A stretch of DNA of 64,000 nucleotides from Pseudomonadales bacterium (GTDB lineage Bacteria > Pseudomonadota > Gammaproteobacteria > Pseudomonadales > UBA7239), in NCBI GenBank assembly GCA_041395665.1, contig JAWLAB010000003.1, positions 248,001 to 312,000 of the forward strand, in the 5' to 3' direction. Both the position numbers and the translations under genes were made by a program. This document shows positions 63,962 through 64,000 of the stretch, piece after piece. Below the pieces are notes generated by a model. It made no database searches and was not told the origin of the DNA. It was given only the letters and a program-made list of their open reading frames with translations. Each line of letters opens with the position of its first letter. The stretch's first letter is position 1.

Positions 63962-64000
63962 GATCGTTCCCCCTTTGATGCAGCTTCATTGTTGATCGTT

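Overview
The window reads as a chromosome segment of a gammaproteobacterium of moderate GC. The evidence is the yceD-rpmF-plsX-fabD-fabG block, fused RlmL(K), DusA, class 2 PyrD, CysZ, long-form QueF, YejABEF and Kup. The gene mix suggests the Pseudomonadales/Cellvibrionales side of the class, but this is inference from gene content and was not tested by phylogeny. Genes are tightly packed, with many 1-8 nt stop/start overlaps.

Layout. 0.1-4 kb: ppnP convergent with a fatty-acid/phospholipid cluster (no acpP next to fabG). 4-8.3 kb: K+ transporter kup, divergent from an octaheme c-type cytochrome lipoprotein with TPRs. 8.3-12.2 kb: a three-gene wbpV-wbpL-wbpM-like module that makes and primes surface polysaccharide. 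12.3-18.6 kb: a frame-broken DUF1329 gene, DAHP synthase, an acyl-CoA synthetase with an in-frame amber codon, a PhyH-type dioxygenase, yajC and bcp. 18.7-19.5 kb: murI.

19.5-33.6 kb is the accessory centrepiece: a leftward Tad/Flp type IVb pilus locus of about 14 genes. It holds the Flp pilin, TadE/TadG-like pseudopilins, CpaB, the secretin, FHA-TadA, TadB, TadC, TadD, a DUF192 protein and unknown exported proteins. Its CpaB is more than twice the usual length because of about 19 copies of a GxVxDxxGNxIG repeat, and the adjacent prepilin-like protein carries the same repeat behind a Gly/Ser linker. No TadZ/CpaE and no prepilin peptidase lie in the window. At the head of the locus an IS3-family element has split a cyclic-nucleotide-binding regulator gene.

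35.5-41.5 kb: a decayed sterol-desaturase-family gene, then a biotin-dependent acyl-CoA carboxylase pair. 41.6-41.8 kb: tRNA-Glu and tRNA-Gly behind a strong sigma70-like promoter. 41.9-46.5 kb: a molybdenum cofactor operon (mobA, moeA, moaA, moaD, moaE, moaC-moaB fusion). 46.7-54.8 kb: an ABC-2 exporter, queF and a yejBEAF peptide importer. 54.8-64 kb: paired DUF2062 proteins, dusA, rlmL, pyrD, cysZ, a MoxR ATPase, a 2OG-Fe(II) oxygenase, a solo livF and a TlpA-like thioredoxin.

Several genes are interrupted by single-base indels, mostly in short homopolymers (yceD, wbpV-like, DUF1329, desaturase, moeA, yejB), or by in-frame stops (acyl-CoA synthetase, desaturase). The pattern suggests sequence errors for most of them. 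The desaturase and the IS-split regulator look more like real decay.
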